Part shown: piece by piece, positions 5,214-6,654 of the stretch
Numbering within the stretch: the first letter of the stretch is position 1
How the letters are laid out: the number at the start of each line of letters is the position of its first letter
Origin: Bacteroidia bacterium
Lineage (GTDB): Bacteria > Bacteroidota > Bacteroidia > Flavobacteriales > Flavobacteriaceae
DNA length: 6,654 nt
Direction: 5' to 3'
Assembly (NCBI GenBank): GCA_018679315.1
Contig: JAHHLF010000067.1
Location: 1-6,654 of the forward strand
Program-made: the position numbers and the translations under genes
Notes under the pieces: generated by a model
Seen by the model: only the letters and a program-made list of their open reading frames with translations
What the model was told of the DNA's origin: nothing
Database searches by the model: none

Positions 5214-6233
5214 TTACAAAGAATATCGTGCGAGTGGTGTGCTTTTTTGATCCGTAAAATTTCCTTCAAGATACTTTAAATAGCCTACAATCCCAATCAT
5301 AGCCGCATTATCGGTACAATATTCCAGTTTTGGTATAAAGCAGGTCCACCCCTTATCGAGTGATGCTTGTTCCAGGGCTTTGCGCACTCCTGAATTGGCG
5401 GAAACACCACCACCGACAGCCACGCTGGTTATTCCGGTCTGCCGCACTGCTTTTTCAAGTTTTTCCATAAGGATTCGAACGATAGTGTATTGGATAGAAG
5501 CGCAAATATCCTCCAGATTATCTTTTATAAAATTGGGGTTTTTGGCTATCTCTTTTTGGATAAAATACAGAATACTGGTTTTTAAACCACTAAAACTGAA
5601 ATTCAGATCTGCCAATTTCGGTATCGGAAATGGATAAGCCTTGGGATTCCCTTTTTGCGCCAATTGGTCTATCATGGGTCCGCCTGGATAAGGTAGGCCC
5701 AGTATCTTGGCACTCTTATCAAAAGCCTCCCCGACTGCGTCATCTAATGTTTCGCCCAATACGTCCATTTCCAGGTAGTCGCGCACAAGCACTAATTGTG
5801 TATGTCCGCCGCTAATGGTAAGTGCCAGAAAAGGAAATTCGGGTTTGCTGGCATTCTGATCTTCGATAAAATGTGCCAAAATATGCGCCTGCATATGATG
5901 CACTTCTAATAAAGGAATTTCTAAGGCGAGAGCCAAAGACTTGGCAAATGACGTACCTACTAGTAGGGATCCTAATAGTCCGGGTCCCCTGGTGAATGCA
6001 ATAGCAGATAGCTGTTTTTTGTCGATATTTGCTATAGCCAAAGCCTGGTGCACCACGGGAACTATATTTTGCTGATGTGCGCGGGAAGCCAATTCCGGCA
6101 CTATTCCTCCGTACGCCTCATGTACTTTTTGTGTGGCCACTACGTTACTAAGCACTTCTGAATTGCGCAATACGGCAGCTGAAGTATCATCACAAGAGGA
6201 TTCTATGGCTAATATGTAAATTGCTTTTTTCAA
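5214..6233 (-). CDS. tsaD: tRNA N6-adenosine threonylcarbamoyltransferase TsaD
   Basis: TsaD transfers the threonylcarbamoyl group from TC-AMP to A37 of ANN-decoding tRNAs (t6A). It works with TsaB and TsaE, with TC-AMP made by TsaC; none of those genes is in this window. The 339-residue length is standard. Kae1/Qri7/TsaD motifs appear in order: ILAIESSCDDTSAAV (7-21) with Asp15 aligned to E. coli Asp11, GGIVPELASRAH (42-53), TRGPGLLGSLLVG (81-93), HHMQAH (112-117) with metal ligands His113 and His117, SGGHTQLV (141-148), DDAVGEAFDK (164-173), NFSFSGLKTS (211-220), GGGVSAN (274-280) and CTDNAAMIG (306-314) with Asp308 as the third metal ligand. The start is the TTG at 6233-6231: no ATG or GTG exists between the upstream in-frame stop (6284-6282) and the first conserved strand, and KKAIYIL is the expected N-terminus. 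It is the first gene of the operon and is divergent from the TamB-like gene. Confidence 0.96.
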   Translation of the reverse strand: MKKAIYILAIESSCDDTSAAVLRNSEVLSNVVATQKVHEAYGGIVPELASRAHQQNIVPVVHQALAIANIDKKQLSAIAFTRGPGLLGSLLVGTSFAKSLALALEIPLLEVHHMQAHILAHFIEDQNASKPEFPFLALTISGGHTQLVLVRDYLEMDVLGETLDDAVGEAFDKSAKILGLPYPGGPMIDQLAQKGNPKAYPFPIPKLADLNFSFSGLKTSILYFIQKEIAKNPNFIKDNLEDICASIQYTIVRILMEKLEKAVRQTGITSVAVGGGVSANSGVRKALEQASLDKGWTCFIPKLEYCTDNAAMIGIVGYLKYLEGNFTDQKSTPLARYSL

Positions 6234-6261
6234 GAGCTGTTTGGAACAAAATTTGAATGTA

Positions 6262-6288
6262 CAAAGGTAAACCTTAAAGCCCTATCAA
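6262..6288 (-). promoter_or_regulatory. Candidate Bacteroidota promoter for the tsaD operon
   Basis: Read on the minus strand, TACCTTTG (6269-6262) is an exact match to the -7 consensus TAnnTTTG. A TTG (6288-6286) lies 16 nt upstream as a possible -33 element, one base shorter than the usual 17-23. A start of transcription a few bases downstream (about 6255) would leave a leader of roughly 20 nt before the TTG start codon of tsaD. The element sits inside the 50-bp spacer shared with the divergent TamB-like gene. Confidence 0.5.
6264..6275. repeat. Short inverted repeat over the tsaD promoter
   Basis: AAGGT (6264-6268) and ACCTT (6271-6275) form an inverted repeat separated by two A residues. 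It overlaps most of the candidate tsaD -7 box and ends at the TAA that precedes the TamB-like frame. It is too short to be a convincing hairpin. A binding site for a dimeric regulator is conceivable; chance is equally possible. Confidence 0.3.
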
Positions 6289-6654
6289 AAAATTCCGGAA
6301 AATACTTGTCAGAGTACTGTTGGCCATCCTCCTGGCATGCGTCCTGGGCACCTTGATCTTATCACTCCCACCTGTTCAGACGCGTCTGGCTAAAATGACT
6401 ATGAACCGGATAAATTCAGACTTTGGTACGAACATAGCCATTGACCGTTTAAAAGTTTCCTTAATATCATGGGACACCTCTGTACGCGGGATATACATCG
6501 AAGATTATAAGAAAGATACCCTGGCATATATACACGAATTGAGCACCTCCATTCTAAGTATTCAAAATGTGATGAAGGGCAAAATGGATTTTGGCGATGT
6601 AGATATTGAAGGACTCGACCTAAAGGTTAAAACATATCAGGACACGACCTATAC
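6284..6654 (+). CDS. TamB-like translocation/assembly module protein, N-terminal part (cut by window edge)
   Basis: About 123 codons are visible before the right edge. After a basic stretch IKKFRKILVR comes one hydrophobic anchor (about residues 7-28, ending LILSLPPVQ) and then a beta-rich AsmA/TamB-type region: INSDFGTNIAIDRLKV, IYIEDYKKDTLAYI, LSTSILSIQNVMKGKMDFGD and VDIEGLDLKV. This pattern is characteristic of the large Bacteroidota TamB (DUF490) proteins, which are anchored in the inner membrane and span the periplasm. They are linked to outer-membrane protein assembly or lipid transport. The start is unresolved: the frame opens after a TAA at 6275-6277 and holds no ATG or GTG before the anchor. 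The first ATG (6395) lies beyond it. I mark the frame from ATC 6284; TTG 6320 is the first standard alternative but would remove the basic N-terminus. It is divergent from tsaD, a neighbourhood I recall as common in the phylum. Confidence 0.75.
   Translation, partial: MKKFRKILVRVLLAILLACVLGTLILSLPPVQTRLAKMTMNRINSDFGTNIAIDRLKVSLISWDTSVRGIYIEDYKKDTLAYIHELSTSILSIQNVMKGKMDFGDVDIEGLDLKVKTYQDTTY

Larger units (their letters stand above)
1198..6288 (-). other. Six-gene operon tsaD - tfoX-like - rsmE - DUF4159 - AI-2E permease - THUMP-like MTase
   Basis: All six minus-strand genes are packed with gaps of 19, 5, -1, 2 and 7 nt, and no terminator-like hairpin lies between them. A single candidate promoter upstream of tsaD (6262-6288) could drive the set. 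Overlapping or abutting stops and starts (TAATG at rsmE/DUF4159, TGA-2 nt-ATG at DUF4159/permease) suggest translational coupling. The content mixes RNA modification (TsaD, RsmE, probably the THUMP-like enzyme) with envelope proteins (DUF4159, permease). The co-transcription claim is an inference from spacing. Confidence 0.75.

Noticed and set aside
5380..5815. Plus-strand open frames opposite tsaD
   Set aside because: They are antisense to highly conserved tsaD motifs, so they are shadows.

Overview
The window looks like an ordinary chromosomal stretch of a marine-type Flavobacteriaceae member (Bacteroidota). The evidence is the moderate-to-low GC content, the scarcity of Shine-Dalgarno sequences, a promoter match to the Bacteroidota TTG/TAnnTTTG consensus, lipoproteins with short signal peptides, and protein families typical of the phylum (PG_1098-type THUMP-like methyltransferase, DUF4159, a CxxC-bearing M15 dipeptidase lipoprotein, TamB divergent from tsaD). 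The genus cannot be fixed from the sequence alone.

Layout. Positions 1-288 (minus) hold the first 96 residues of a GH130-family glycosidase lipoprotein that runs off the left edge. A 168-bp divergent spacer (289-456) carries a mirror repeat and a small G/C-rich hairpin. Positions 457-1194 (plus) encode a VanX/DdpX-like D-Ala-D-Ala dipeptidase lipoprotein. Three bases further on, the convergent end of a tightly packed six-gene minus-strand operon begins. In transcription order it reads tsaD (t6A tRNA modification), a TfoX N-terminal-domain protein, rsmE (16S rRNA m3U1498 methyltransferase), a secreted DUF4159 protein, an AI-2E-family membrane permease, and a THUMP-like class I methyltransferase. 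The intergenic distances are 19, 5, -1, 2 and 7 nt. A plausible promoter lies just upstream of tsaD. On the other side of a roughly 50-bp divergent spacer, the plus strand encodes the start of a TamB-like inner-membrane-anchored protein that runs off the right edge.

How the genes fit together. Two, probably three, operon members modify RNA of the translation apparatus (TsaD, RsmE, and by inference the THUMP-like enzyme). They are interleaved with envelope proteins of unknown function (DUF4159, AI-2E permease). The flanking genes also act in the envelope: peptide stem trimming, glycan cleavage and TamB-type envelope biogenesis.

I see no mobile element, CRISPR array, toxin-antitoxin pair, phage gene, tRNA or rRNA, and no clear new system. 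The points worth a second look are start-codon anomalies: TTG starts for tsaD and the THUMP-like gene, and no usable ATG/GTG for tamB, where an in-frame TAA interrupts an otherwise good N-terminus. The unassigned substrates of the THUMP-like and DUF4159 proteins, and the almost gapless convergent junction, are also notable. No gene-free stretch exceeds 300 bp.
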